Shown here: one piece after another, positions 44,345 to 53,513 of the stretch | Position numbering within the stretch: position 1 is the stretch's first letter | How the letters are laid out: each line of letters opens with the position of its first letter | Assembly (NCBI GenBank): GCA_965223735.1 | Contig: OZ245010.1 | Location: 1,364,001 to 1,428,000 of the forward strand | Reading direction: 5' to 3' | DNA from: CAYFZO01 sp965223735 | GTDB lineage: Bacteria > Pseudomonadota > Gammaproteobacteria > Poriferisulfidales > Oxydemutatoraceae | Length of the DNA stretch: 64,000 nt | Notes under the pieces: model-generated | Told to the model about the DNA's origin: nothing | What the model saw: the letters and a program-made list of their open reading frames with translations, nothing else | Database searches by the model: none | Program-made: the position numbers and the translations under genes

Positions 44345-45409
44345 CTACTCATAACACAAAAACAGGTATTCTCTTGTTCCTTTGCGAGAACCTTTGCCGC
44401 CGTAGTGGTTTTGGTACTCGTGCTCAAAAACTTTTACTTTTCTATGTTGTTTTATTAAACCTTCCAGGGTTTCTTTGTCAGGGTAACTTTTGCTGTTGTA
44501 CGAAATAAGCCAGTAGGGAATATGCCTGCTGTTCTCAAAAAGGTTCTTGAACGAGTCAATAATTTTGTTTTTCTGCACAAAACCACTTTCCTTTTTAGGA
44601 TAGTATTGCTTTGTTCCGCTGATAAATTCTTTGTCTTTCCAGTATTCAACAAAGGTTTCCAGAAAGTGGTAAAAAGCCTGATAGTCAGGGTGGCAGCCAT
44701 AATACGGGGGGTCAAAATAGACCAGATCAACGTTTTTTAGTTTCCCGGTCAGGTCAATCGTATCCTCGCAATAAACCTTGTTCTCTTTTTCATTGTCAAA
44801 AACCGCGCCGTTGTATTCGTTTACCAATTCCAGAGATAAATCTTTAATCGGGCGCGTGATTGCAGGGTTCCTCTTAACACGTTTCGGGGTCCTGCTGTAT
44901 TCCAACGCCTTGAGATGAGCAAAATGCCCCAAGAGCACTTTTCTTGTCAGCGCCCTGTTCATTATTGCCAGTGCAAGGGATTTTTTGTATTCGTTCCCGA
45001 GCAGATCAACATTTGCGCGAAAATTATCCAAGAATTGCGCTTGATTTTTTTCAAAGAAAACTTCGGTAAATACTTCGCCGATGAGTGATCCGGCATCTTT
45101 GTTTTTTTGTAGAAGTAAATCAACGTCCTTTTGAGAAAGAGTGGTGTTTTTGTTTTCAATAACAGCTTTCCCGATATGGTAATTGAATTTCAAGAAATCA
45201 TTTGCAATTACTCGTTTGCCTTGAGCCTTGAAGTAATAGCCAACGGAGGAGGTGCCACTGAACGCATCGAAAACCGTTTCAATATTCTTGGGCGAGCATT
45301 CAAAGATCCACTCAACCAGCCGTTGCTTGCTGCCCAGGTATTGGGTCTGGGGCAATTTAAAGGGCCTCAATTTTTCGCCAAATAATGTTTTTTGTTGTGA
45401 TGCGAGCAT
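44345..45409 (-). CDS. D12-class (Dam-like) N6-adenine DNA methyltransferase
   Basis: 354 residues. The S-adenosylmethionine motif is FDAFSGTSSVGYYFKAQG and the catalytic motif IV is VDLVYFDPPYYGCHPDY. N-terminal QYLGSKQRLVEWI is typical of the D12 class. It is intact and would protect DNA from its partner nuclease, which is frameshifted. The recognition site cannot be predicted from sequence alone. Confidence 0.92.
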   Translation of the reverse strand: MLASQQKTLFGEKLRPFKLPQTQYLGSKQRLVEWIFECSPKNIETVFDAFSGTSSVGYYFKAQGKRVIANDFLKFNYHIGKAVIENKNTTLSQKDVDLLLQKNKDAGSLIGEVFTEVFFEKNQAQFLDNFRANVDLLGNEYKKSLALAIMNRALTRKVLLGHFAHLKALEYSRTPKRVKRNPAITRPIKDLSLELVNEYNGAVFDNEKENKVYCEDTIDLTGKLKNVDLVYFDPPYYGCHPDYQAFYHFLETFVEYWKDKEFISGTKQYYPKKESGFVQKNKIIDSFKNLFENSRHIPYWLISYNSKSYPDKETLEGLIKQHRKVKVFEHEYQNHYGGKGSRKGTREYLFLCYE

Positions 45410-45504
45410 ATTTATTTCAATAAAGCGTCAATTTCACTACAGTGTTTATAGTGATGAATTTTTAGTGGCAGTGGTTGCAGATCATAAGAAGCGCCCCTCA
45501 ATGT

Positions 45505-48186
45505 TCATACCTTGAACGGCGCCGTTCTGTCGCAGTCAATGCCGTAGCGATCATACGCCTCGGCGACCTTGTTCCGCGGGAATTTGCCTTGCGCGGACAG
45601 CGCATACAACGCGGTGGTCGTGATGTAGCGGCGGTCCACTTCAAAGAAGTCGCGCAACGCCTCACGCGTGTCGGAGCGGCCGAAGCCGTCGGTGCCGAGC
45701 GTGTAGTAGGGTTGCGTGATGAAGCGGCGGATCCGGTCGGCGTAACTTTCCATGTAGTCGCTTGCAGCGATCGTCGCGATGTCGTCGTCCCCAAGGCACC
45801 GGCGCACGTACTCCACGCGCTTTTGCGCCTGCGGATGCAGTCGGTTCCAGCGTTCCGTCTCCAGCGCTTCGCGGTGCAGTTCATTGAAACTCGTCGCGCT
45901 CCATACTTCGGCGCTCACCTGCCAGTCCTGCCTGAGCAGTTCGGCGGCGGCTATCGCTTCGCGCAGAATCGCGCCCGACCCGATCAGGCGCACGTGTGCA
46001 ATCGGTGCGTCGGCCAGTTGCGCCGGTTGCGCCAAGCGGTACAGGCCTTTGACGATGCCCTCTTCGGCGCCTTTGGGCAGTGCCGGATGCGGGTAGTTCT
46101 CGTTCATCGTGGTGATGTAGAAGAACACACCCTCGCGCCGGGCGAACATCCGCTCGAGCCCGCGGTGGATGATGACCGCGAGTTCGTAGGCGAAGCACGG
46201 GTCGTAGGCGACGCAACTCGGGTAAGCCGAGGCGAACAGGTGGCTGTGGCCGTCCTGATGTTGCAGGCCTTCGCCGGCAAGCGTTGTGCGCCCGGCGGTG
46301 CCGCCGATCAGGAAGCCGCGTGCCTGCATGTCGCCCGCCGCCCACGCGAGATCGCCGATGCGCTGAAAGCCGAACATCGAATAGAAGATATAAAACGGGA
46401 TGGTGCTGATGCCGTGTGTGCTTGAGGCGGTGCCTGCGGCGATCCACGACGAAAACGCGCCGGCTTCGCAGATCGCCTCCTCGAGGATCTGCCCGGACTT
46501 GTCCTCTTTGTAGAACATCACCTGGTCTATGTCCTGCGGTTCGTACAGCTGCCCGACCGAGGAGTAGATCCCGAGCTGGCGGAACAGTCCCTCCATGCCG
46601 AAGGTGCGTGCCTCGTCGGGGACGATCGGCACGATGCGATTGCCGATGTCCTTGTTGCGGCACAGCAGCGTGAGGATGCGCACGAACGCCATCGTCGTCG
46701 AGAACTCGTGCGTGCCTTGTGCTTTCAGCAGCGGGGCGAATTCCGACAGCGGCGGGATCTTCAGCGTCGGCGCGCGTTGCGCGCGTTGCGGCAGGAAGCC
46801 GCCGAGTGCGGCGCGGCGCTCTTTCATGTAGCGCAACTCTTCGCTGTCGTCGCCGGGGTGCAGGTATTCCAGCCGCGCAACCTGTTCGTCGTCGAGCGGC
46901 AGTTTGAAGCGGTCGCGCATGATCTTCAGCGATTCAACGTCCATCTTCTTTTGCTGGTGCGAGCGGTTCTGCCCCTCGCCCGACTCGCCCATGCCGTAGC
47001 CTTTGACCGTCTTCGCGAGGATCACGGTCGGCTGGCCGCGCCGGTTCACGGCGGCGTCGTAGGCGGCGTACACCTTGTGCGGGTCGTGGCCGCCCCGGTT
47101 CAGCCGCCAGATGTCGCGGTCCGACAGGTGCGCAACCATCTCGGCGAGCGCCGGGTACTTGCCGAAGAAATGTTCGCGCGTGTAGGCGCCGCCTTTGGCC
47201 TTGTAGTTCTGGTAGTCGCCGTCAACCGTTTCCTCCATGCGCTTGAGCAACAGTTTGTCTTTGTCGCGGTCGAGCAGCGGATCCCAGTAGGCGCCCCAGA
47301 TCACCTTGATCACGTTCCACCCGGCGCCGTGGAACAGGCACTCGAGTTCCTGGATGATTTTGCTGTTGCCGCGCACCGGCCCGTCGAGTCGTTGCAGGTT
47401 GCAGTTGATGACGAAGATCAGGTTGTCGAGTTTTTCGCGTCCGGCGAGCGAGATCGCGCCGGTGGATTCGGGCTCGTCCATTTCGCCGTCGCCGATGAAC
47501 GCCCACACTTTGCGGTCGTCGGCGTCGAGTAACTTGCGGTCGTTGAGGTATTTCATAAAGCGCGCCTGATAGATCGCCATGATCGGGCCGAGCCCCATCG
47601 ACACGGTCGGAAACTCCCAGAACTGCGGCATCAGGCGCGGGTGCGGGTACGACGGCAGCCCCGGCGCCTCGGTTTCGCAGCGGAACCGGTCGAGGTCGTC
47701 TTCGCTCAGGCGCCCCTCGAGGAACGCGCGCGCGTAGATGCCCGGCGACGAATGTCCCTGAATGAAGACCAGATCACCGCCGTGCGTGTCGGTCGGTGCG
47801 CGGAAGAAATGGTTGAAACCGACATCATACAGCGTCGCCGCCGACGCGAAAGTGGCGATGTGCCCGCCGATGCCCGGGTTGCGCCGGTTCGCGCGCAGCA
47901 CCATCACCGTTGCGTTCCAGCGGATCATCGCGCGGATGCGGTGCTCGATCGCGGGGTCGCCGGGCATCGTCTTTTGCAGATGCGCCGGGATCGTGTTCAC
48001 GTAGGGCAGGTTGACCTGACGCGGGAAACCGGAGCCCCACAGGCGCGCCTTGTCGATCAGGCGGTTGATCAGGTAGTACGCGCGCTCGGGCCCGTAGCGC
48101 GCCGCGACCGCCTCGAGCGACTCAATCCATTCCTGCGTCTCCCGCGGGTCCTTGTCCTTGCCGGTGCTGATGATGGGGTCGCTCAT
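45505..48186 (-). CDS. aceE: Pyruvate dehydrogenase E1 component (homodimeric type)
   Basis: 893 residues, full length for the AceE type. The thiamine-diphosphate motif is AFIGDGEMDEPESTGAI...LIFVINCN. The N-terminal WIESLEAVAARYGPERAYYL and RIVPIVPDEARTFGMEGLFR segments are conserved. The last 160 bases are duplicated downstream at 42981. It is first in the interrupted aceE-ald-aceF-lpd set. Confidence 0.96.
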   Translation of the reverse strand: MSDPIISTGKDKDPRETQEWIESLEAVAARYGPERAYYLINRLIDKARLWGSGFPRQVNLPYVNTIPAHLQKTMPGDPAIEHRIRAMIRWNATVMVLRANRRNPGIGGHIATFASAATLYDVGFNHFFRAPTDTHGGDLVFIQGHSSPGIYARAFLEGRLSEDDLDRFRCETEAPGLPSYPHPRLMPQFWEFPTVSMGLGPIMAIYQARFMKYLNDRKLLDADDRKVWAFIGDGEMDEPESTGAISLAGREKLDNLIFVINCNLQRLDGPVRGNSKIIQELECLFHGAGWNVIKVIWGAYWDPLLDRDKDKLLLKRMEETVDGDYQNYKAKGGAYTREHFFGKYPALAEMVAHLSDRDIWRLNRGGHDPHKVYAAYDAAVNRRGQPTVILAKTVKGYGMGESGEGQNRSHQQKKMDVESLKIMRDRFKLPLDDEQVARLEYLHPGDDSEELRYMKERRAALGGFLPQRAQRAPTLKIPPLSEFAPLLKAQGTHEFSTTMAFVRILTLLCRNKDIGNRIVPIVPDEARTFGMEGLFRQLGIYSSVGQLYEPQDIDQVMFYKEDKSGQILEEAICEAGAFSSWIAAGTASSTHGISTIPFYIFYSMFGFQRIGDLAWAAGDMQARGFLIGGTAGRTTLAGEGLQHQDGHSHLFASAYPSCVAYDPCFAYELAVIIHRGLERMFARREGVFFYITTMNENYPHPALPKGAEEGIVKGLYRLAQPAQLADAPIAHVRLIGSGAILREAIAAAELLRQDWQVSAEVWSATSFNELHREALETERWNRLHPQAQKRVEYVRRCLGDDDIATIAASDYMESYADRIRRFITQPYYTLGTDGFGRSDTREALRDFFEVDRRYITTTALYALSAQGKFPRNKVAEAYDRYGIDCDRTAPFKV

Positions 48187-48283
48187 GGGGGGTGTTTCCT
48201 TGAATAACCGTTCATGGCCGTTGATGAGGTTTCAGTCAATTCTATATCACCTCGCTTTGAGGACGACACGATGATTTACAGGG

Positions 48284-48317
48284 CGGGATCAGCCGTGCGG
48301 ACGCGCAACTGATCCCG
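48284..48317. promoter_or_regulatory. Inverted repeat in the aceE-dsrR intergenic region
   Basis: CGGGATCAG and CTGATCCCG form a perfect 9-base inverted repeat with a 16-base spacer, about 100 bases upstream of aceE. It could be an operator for the divergent promoters or an RNA hairpin. No T-run follows on either strand. The rest of the gap holds no gene. Confidence 0.4.
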
Positions 48318-48480
48318 TCCGTATAGCCTTCATCATCTAAGCCGGGTATTACATTCGGACGGATTTTCTGCATCCGCTGGGCGACAGATTGCAGGCCGGG
48401 CGGCGATAAAAACAAATGCGTCCATTTTGATAAACTATGCCGTTGATTGTGTGGAGATTTTGCTGAGGGGAGCAGGTGCC

Positions 48481-48795
48481 ATGGTCAAACTCACCGCGGA
48501 GGCGGCGGAACAGGTCAGGCAATCGGCCAAAGACGGCAACATAGAAGGGTTGCCCCTGCGCGTCGCGGTGGAGCGCAAGGGTGACGGCAGTTTCCATTAC
48601 GTGATGGGGTTCGACAACATGACCCGCGAAGGCGACCTGATGATCCGCAGCCGCGACGTTGACGTGGTGATCTCAAACGGCTCGCGTGATCTCGTCTCGA
48701 ACATGACCATCGATTATGTGGAATTGGAAGAAGGGCAATTCAATTTCATTTTTCTGAACCCCAACGACCCGGCCTACGTGCCGCCCGCGGAGTAG
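48481..48795 (+). CDS. dsrR: DsrR-like IscA-fold protein without cluster cysteines
   Basis: A 104-residue HesB/IscA-fold protein (VKLTAEAAEQVRQSAKD, LPLRVAVERKGDGSFHYVMG) that lacks all three conserved cysteines of A-type scaffold proteins. This is the diagnostic feature of DsrR, which in Allochromatium is required for post-transcriptional control of dsr genes. The start is ATG 48481 behind GAGGGGAGCAGGTGCC. In Allochromatium dsrR follows dsrN; here it is about 28 kb away beside pdh genes. Confidence 0.8.
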   Translation: MVKLTAEAAEQVRQSAKDGNIEGLPLRVAVERKGDGSFHYVMGFDNMTREGDLMIRSRDVDVVISNGSRDLVSNMTIDYVELEEGQFNFIFLNPNDPAYVPPAE

Positions 48796-48860
48796 GCGTC
48801 GCCGTTACCGCGATGCCCAACGGTACACATCCTGATCACGATGCCCCTGAGAGAATGACC

Positions 48861-49949
48861 ATGGCTTTGCAGGAACGTTCAAAAACCAGTTTGAATTGGC
48901 GAATCGGCGCGCAGTTGATGCACTACCGTGCCCTGATCATGTTGTTGGTGCTGTTTTCGGTCTGGGTGCTGTCGGTTTTTATCTACCAGTTCAATCCTCT
49001 GCTGTGGAGGGAGTGGCAGGTCGGACTGCTCGCCGCGTCGATCACTTTTATGATCGTGCTGATACGCTTTTTATGGCTCGACCACGTCAAGCCGTCGCAG
49101 CACCTGCGCTCGTGGCTGCTCGACATTCACGCTGGCGACTTGTCGTCGCGCGTGCCAGAACTCGACGGCAGCAGTTTCAACGCCTTGGTCAACGACCTCA
49201 ACTCAATGGCGCACATGCTTGAGGCGCAGGTGCGTCACGGCATAGTGCAGTTGCAACGCCACACCGAGCACATGACCGACAAGACGCGAATGCAGGAGCG
49301 TGCGTGGATCGCTTATGAACTGCACGACTCGCTCGCACAGACGGTCGGCAGTCTGCGGTTTCAGGCGCACGTGCTCGATCAGAGCCTGCGCGAGGGCGAC
49401 AAGGAAGCGGCGTTGCAGCAACTCGAGAAGTTCGAGAACACGCTGACGGAAGTCAACCGTGAGGTGCGCGACCTGATCAGTTACTTCCACACGACCTCGC
49501 GGCTCGGCGATTTCGAGCAGTCGGTGGAAGAGGTCGTCGCGCGGTTTCGCCGCGACAATCCCCGTATGAGGGTGTTTTTTGACAAGACCTGGCCGCCGCA
49601 GGTGATACCGCGCGAGTTTAAGATCCAGGTGTTGAAGATCATTCAGGAGGCGCTGGCCAACGTGCAGAACCACGCACACGCCGATCTCGTGCGGGTGATG
49701 ATGCGCGGCAGCGATGACGGGCATTACCGTGTGTTGATTGAAGACAACGGCGTCGGTATGGAAAAGGGCTTACGTGGTAGCGACGAACACATCGGCCTGA
49801 AAGCGATGGAGGGGCGTGCGGCGCGCATCGGCGGTGAACTGCTGATTGAAAGCGAACGCGGCGAAGGTGTGCACATCACGCTGCATTTTTCGGTGAAGCC
49901 CAAGGATGGCCGAAGTGAGGGGGACAACAGGGAGGTGGGCAATGGGTAA
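48861..49949 (+). CDS. NarX-type membrane histidine kinase
   Basis: Two transmembrane helices (ALIMLLVLFSVWVLSVFIY and WQVGLLAASITFMIVLIRFL) with a very short periplasmic loop, a HAMP-like linker, a HisKA_3 domain (RAWIAYELHDSLAQTVGSLR) and a catalytic domain (ALANVQNHAHADLV, IEDNGVGM). With almost no external sensor domain it probably senses a membrane or cytoplasmic signal. The start chosen is ATG 48861 with GAGAG upstream; earlier in-frame ATGs are at 48813 and 48855. It overlaps the regulator gene. Confidence 0.88.
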   Translation: MALQERSKTSLNWRIGAQLMHYRALIMLLVLFSVWVLSVFIYQFNPLLWREWQVGLLAASITFMIVLIRFLWLDHVKPSQHLRSWLLDIHAGDLSSRVPELDGSSFNALVNDLNSMAHMLEAQVRHGIVQLQRHTEHMTDKTRMQERAWIAYELHDSLAQTVGSLRFQAHVLDQSLREGDKEAALQQLEKFENTLTEVNREVRDLISYFHTTSRLGDFEQSVEEVVARFRRDNPRMRVFFDKTWPPQVIPREFKIQVLKIIQEALANVQNHAHADLVRVMMRGSDDGHYRVLIEDNGVGMEKGLRGSDEHIGLKAMEGRAARIGGELLIESERGEGVHITLHFSVKPKDGRSEGDNREVGNG

Positions 49950-50598
49950 GCTCAGTGTCGTCATCATCGACGATCACACGCTGTTTCGGGAAGGGCTTGA
50001 AAGCCTGCTCAAGTCGCGCGACATTGAAGTGGTTGCCTCGCTCGGCGACAGCAAGCGGGGAGTCGAACTTGTGCACCACCTTCGCCCGCACGCGGTGCTG
50101 CTCGACATCAGGATGCCGGGCATCAATGGGATTGATATGCTCAAGCGCCTGATCGAGTTCGGCGTGACAGCGCCGATCATCATCCTGACCACCAGCAGCA
50201 ACGAAAAAGACCTCGCGGACGCGATGCGCGGCGGTGCACGCGGCTACTTCCTGAAGGATATGGAACCCGACGAACTGGTGGCGGCGTTGCGCAAAGTAAT
50301 CGTCGGCGACAAAGTTGTCGCGCCCGCGATGCAGGCGGTGTATGCACGTATCGTAAGTCAGCCTTTCGACGAACCCGATCCCGTCGAGGGCCTGACACCG
50401 AGGGAACACGAGATACTGCGCCTGCTCGCCGAAGGGCGGAGCAACAAGATGATCGCCAACGATCTCGGCATTTCCGACGGCACCGTCAAACTCCACGTGA
50501 AGTCAATCCTGAGAAAACTCCACGTGCGTTCGCGCGTTGAAGCGGCGGTCATGGCCGTCGAACGCGAGATAGAAAGCGCCGACCGCGGCGGGCGCTGA
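49942..50598 (+). CDS. NarL/LuxR-type response regulator
   Basis: The receiver domain has the acidic pair IIDDHTLFREG, the phosphorylated aspartate in AVLLDIRMPG and lysine in GYFLKDMEP. The output domain is a LuxR helix-turn-helix (LTPREHEILRLLAEGRSNKM, DGTVKLHVKSILRKLHVRSR). Start is ATG 49942, overlapping the kinase stop by 8 bases. Target genes are unknown; dsrR is the nearest upstream gene. Confidence 0.93.
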   Translation: MGKLSVVIIDDHTLFREGLESLLKSRDIEVVASLGDSKRGVELVHHLRPHAVLLDIRMPGINGIDMLKRLIEFGVTAPIIILTTSSNEKDLADAMRGGARGYFLKDMEPDELVAALRKVIVGDKVVAPAMQAVYARIVSQPFDEPDPVEGLTPREHEILRLLAEGRSNKMIANDLGISDGTVKLHVKSILRKLHVRSRVEAAVMAVEREIESADRGGR

Positions 50599-50697
50599 CT
50601 GCCGGACGACAGCTCGCCGCTCATCGCGTCGGGACTGCACTGCTCGATACCGCCAATTCCCGGGCACTGACTGCCGGGCGACGGCTTGACGCTCATC
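50595..50697 (+). repeat. Degenerate 72-bp repeat after the response regulator
   Basis: CTGACTGCCGG(A/G)CGAC and GCTCATCG-G recur at 50595 and 50667. The first copy includes the stop codon of the regulator gene. It is another duplication at a gene end. Confidence 0.6.
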
Positions 50698-50726
50698 GGG
50701 CGAAGCGCCGTCATTCAGTGAACGCC

Positions 50727-51194
50727 TCAGAGGTAATGTTTCCTGTCGCGACGGCGGGTGCCGGCCTTTTGCACGATGACGCCTTTGACCGCGCCGCGGT
50801 CGGCAATTTCTATCGCCGCGTAGCCCGGGTTCAGCGGCTTCAGGTGGTAGCGTTCCTCTTCAACAACAAAGCGGCGGAAGATGTAGCCGGTTTCGGTCTT
50901 GCCCTGCGCGTGCCTGTTTCTTTTGAGATCGTCGTCGTTGATCTCGGCCAGCACATAGCAACCGTTTTCAATGACCGCCGACGGGTCAATGATGATGATT
51001 GTGCCGTCCGGAAACTCCGGCTCCATGCTGTCGCCGAGCACGCGCAACGCGAACGGTTCGTGCGATGAGCAGTCCGCCGTTTCGGGGACGATTTCGGGCG
51101 TGGTTCCCGAGGGAATTTCGCGGGCGATTCCCTGAGTGACCTCGGAGGAGGTTTCATGGGCGGCTCCCGGCGCTGTATTCATCTTGTCATTCAT
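50727..51194 (-). CDS. S24 (LexA/phage repressor peptidase)-like protein
   Basis: 155 residues. The serine motif FALRVLGDSMEPEFPDGTII is clear. In active peptidases a lysine follows in a VKR-like motif; here the equivalent is GYIFRRFVVE, so the catalytic lysine may be lacking. There is no N-terminal DNA-binding domain, only a low-complexity leader (IPSGTTPEIVPETAD). Function unknown. Confidence 0.8.
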   Translation of the reverse strand: MNDKMNTAPGAAHETSSEVTQGIAREIPSGTTPEIVPETADCSSHEPFALRVLGDSMEPEFPDGTIIIIDPSAVIENGCYVLAEINDDDLKRNRHAQGKTETGYIFRRFVVEEERYHLKPLNPGYAAIEIADRGAVKGVIVQKAGTRRRDRKHYL

Positions 51195-51460
51195 GGTCGG
51201 GCGGTGAATGTCGGGCGCTCATTATAGATGAAGCTCCCCGGTAAAAACCCTTTGGCTCGCCAGTGCAGTGCAGTGAAGCCCCGGATGGTGCGAGGGGCGC
51301 CGGGATGTTGCGGCAGAACGTCGCGGGCAAACTCCTGAGAGTGAAACCCTTCCGCTTGCCGAAGTCGGTGCGGTGCATTACCTTATTCCCGTGTTCGTTA
51401 TTATGCTGATTGACAGTTGACCGTCACAGGCTTGATCTTCTGCGGCGCGGAGCAGGCGGC

Positions 51461-52009
51461 ATGGCAAGACTCAAAACCCGCTGGAACAAAAAAGAGCGTG
51501 CGCGCAGCTACGCCGAGACCGGCGGCGCGCTTGCGGTCAGCGTATGGAAGCTTGCGAGCGAAAGTCTGCTCAATCTTGAAAACGAGGGCTTTGAGACACG
51601 CACCAACGCGCAGCGCCTGGACGCGATCGCCGAGTTCCTTGCGTATTCGCTGCACCTGATCGACCGCCTCGCACACGCGCGGCTCGACGATGATCAGCGC
51701 GAGCAATTGGTCGGCGCGGTCGCGGCGCGCATTGCCGAGATCATGCGTGAAAACCGCGTCGATACGGGCGGTGGTGACGATAAGCGGCAGTTTGTCGAGT
51801 TGGTCAATCGCCGCAGCGGCGAATACGCCGACTGCCACTTTGACGTGGCAGGCGGGCCGGGGTTCACCATGCGCCGCATCCTCGGCGGGCACGTGCAACG
51901 GGTGATGGGCGAGAAGGACAACAAGTGGATCCCGGACTATGTTCTCGACGCCGAAGCGCCTGAGATCTACCGGGGGCTGAAGCGCGCCGCGCGTTCGTTG
52001 CTCAGTTGA
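51461..52009 (+). CDS. Conserved hypothetical protein (182 aa)
   Basis: The start is ATG 51461 (MARLKTRWNKKERARSYAET). The protein is soluble, helical and charged, with VVTSVWKL-like packing helices (GALAVSVWKLASESLLNLEN) and a C-terminal NKWIPDYVLDAEAPEIYRGL segment. I recognise no domain with certainty. Composition and codon use are like those of the core genes. The 266 bases before it hold no gene. Confidence 0.7.
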   Translation: MARLKTRWNKKERARSYAETGGALAVSVWKLASESLLNLENEGFETRTNAQRLDAIAEFLAYSLHLIDRLAHARLDDDQREQLVGAVAARIAEIMRENRVDTGGGDDKRQFVELVNRRSGEYADCHFDVAGGPGFTMRRILGGHVQRVMGEKDNKWIPDYVLDAEAPEIYRGLKRAARSLLS

Positions 52010-52097
52010 TGGCGGCCCGGCTAATGGCTGCGGAGAATGAGCCGGTGCCTGCTACTGCGATCTTTCGCCATGAAAGGGACGGACCTCGGCGCCCGCG

Positions 52098-52292
52098 CTA
52101 CTTCTTCCACTTGTCAAAGTTGTCGGTGTTCTTGTTCTTGCCGTCTTCGTAGCCCGCGGTGTAAGCCTCGGTCGCCCGCTGCTCTTCACGTTCGGGATGA
52201 TGCAGGTAGCCGCCCTGCCAGCCGAGCACGTAGTCGAGGTCAACCGACGCGGCTTCCATCTTAGTGGTGGCGTCGCGATAGAATTGATCCAT
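52098..52292 (-). CDS. Small conserved protein, RMF-like tail
   Basis: A 64-residue protein, MDQFYRDATTKMEAASVDLD at the start. The segment RATEAYTAGYEDGKNKNTD resembles the AYxxGYxxG core of ribosome modulation factor, but the similarity is short. It is preceded by a weak ribosome binding site. Confidence 0.55.
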   Translation of the reverse strand: MDQFYRDATTKMEAASVDLDYVLGWQGGYLHHPEREEQRATEAYTAGYEDGKNKNTDNFDKWKK

Positions 52293-52394
52293 GCTGATGA
52301 TTCTTTGAAAGATGCCGTTGAGTGATTGGATGATCTTCGGCTATTTAATCAACTATGACCGCCCAAGTCTATTGGACGCAGGGGATAGTTCCGG

Positions 52395-53504
52395 TCACGC
52401 GGCGGCATCAAAACGCGCCAGCGCCGCGCCGTTGTCGAGCACGCGCCGGATCTGATCCGCGGCTTCGGCCATTGAGGGATGGCGTTTCAGGTGCGTGAGC
52501 ACGATCGCGCCCGCGTAGATCAGGCTGTCGCGCGCCGGGCCGGGTGCGCCGCGCAGGGCTTCAAGGCCGGTCTGCGCCGCCGCCATCGCCAGTGCGTCCG
52601 CATCGACTTTTACCGCAATGTTGTCGCTCGCGCTGACCGCGGGCAGCGACTCGGGCAACGGCACAGTTTTGACGTTCTGTTTGATGCCGGCGGATGCCGG
52701 GTCGATCTTGCGCGGGTGCTCTTTTCCGTCGCCGTGGTATTCAAACATTTCAGCGGGCTGGCGCAGCGATGCCATGACGCCGCCTTCGGAACCGCGTACG
52801 ATGGCCGCCGACGCAAAACCCGACTGCTTTGCAAGGCGCGTGTACACGGGCGGGTAGGCTTTGTGCACGTAGCCCGTCAGCAGGTGGGTGCTGTGCCGCG
52901 CGCGGATCGGGCCGGTAAGCACTTCAACCGTGTTCAACACCGAGCGCTTGACCATCAGGTTCCTGAGCCCGACCAGCGCGTGCAGTGTGGCGCAGAAGCG
53001 GCTCTGGTCGATATAGGTCCAACCCGCCGTGCCCAGTTGCGCCGCCGCGGTGGCGTCGTCGATGTCGGTCGCCTTGCCCGCCGCGCGCAGTATTTTTCGT
53101 GCAGTGGCGCCGTACTTGGGGCCGACCGTTTCGAGACCGTGCGCGACGGCGGGCACATCGCAGGCGGCGAGCACCGCCGGCAGGAACGGCGACATCGGCA
53201 GACACCGTGTATAGCCGTTGTAGGGTTCGCCGATATCGACCAGCGTTTCCACCGGCGCGGTGAGGGGGTTTATGTGATCGAGCAACGCCTGCAACATGCC
53301 CGCGTTTTCGTCGTCGGTCTCGCGCTTCATCCGCAACGCGATCAGGAACACCGCGACCTGCACCAGATCGGGCGCGTCGGAGAGCACCGCTCTGCCGCCC
53401 GCGCAGGCCTCCTCAAAACTGAGGTCTTTGCTGTATTCGGGGCCGGTCGCCACTTTTTGCAGGCAACGGCGCAGGGTCGGGTTGTCGGACAGGCCGGTCG
53501 TCAT
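52395..53504 (-). CDS. TrpD2/YbiB-like glycosyltransferase family 3 protein
   Basis: 369 residues related to anthranilate phosphoribosyltransferase, with DLSFEEACAGGRAVLSDAPD and DVPAVAHGLETVGPKYGATA. The canonical glycine-rich PRPP loop GTGGD is not seen, which fits the YbiB/TrpD2 group that binds nucleic acid rather than making tryptophan. Its ATG is only 9 bases after the res stop, so it could be co-transcribed with the type III operon. Confidence 0.8.
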   Translation of the reverse strand: MTTGLSDNPTLRRCLQKVATGPEYSKDLSFEEACAGGRAVLSDAPDLVQVAVFLIALRMKRETDDENAGMLQALLDHINPLTAPVETLVDIGEPYNGYTRCLPMSPFLPAVLAACDVPAVAHGLETVGPKYGATARKILRAAGKATDIDDATAAAQLGTAGWTYIDQSRFCATLHALVGLRNLMVKRSVLNTVEVLTGPIRARHSTHLLTGYVHKAYPPVYTRLAKQSGFASAAIVRGSEGGVMASLRQPAEMFEYHGDGKEHPRKIDPASAGIKQNVKTVPLPESLPAVSASDNIAVKVDADALAMAAAQTGLEALRGAPGPARDSLIYAGAIVLTHLKRHPSMAEAADQIRRVLDNGAALARFDAAA

Positions 53505-53513
53505 GGGGCGTTA

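Larger units (their letters stand above)
42981..45504 (-). mobile_element. Restriction-modification cassette inserted at the aceE 3' end with long target duplication
   Basis: About 2.5 kb of AT-rich DNA with two defence genes lies between two 160-bp direct repeats of the aceE 3' end. No integrase or transposase is present. This fits the known insertion with long target duplication pattern of restriction-modification genes. aceE stays intact because the proximal repeat completes it. Base composition differs sharply from the flanking pdh genes, supporting recent transfer. Confidence 0.75.

Noticed and set aside
48186..48230. A possible truncated copy of the aceE start, from an upstream ATGAACGG
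   Set aside because: Only a few bases around the ATG match; similarity does not extend as it does for aceF, dsrM or ald.
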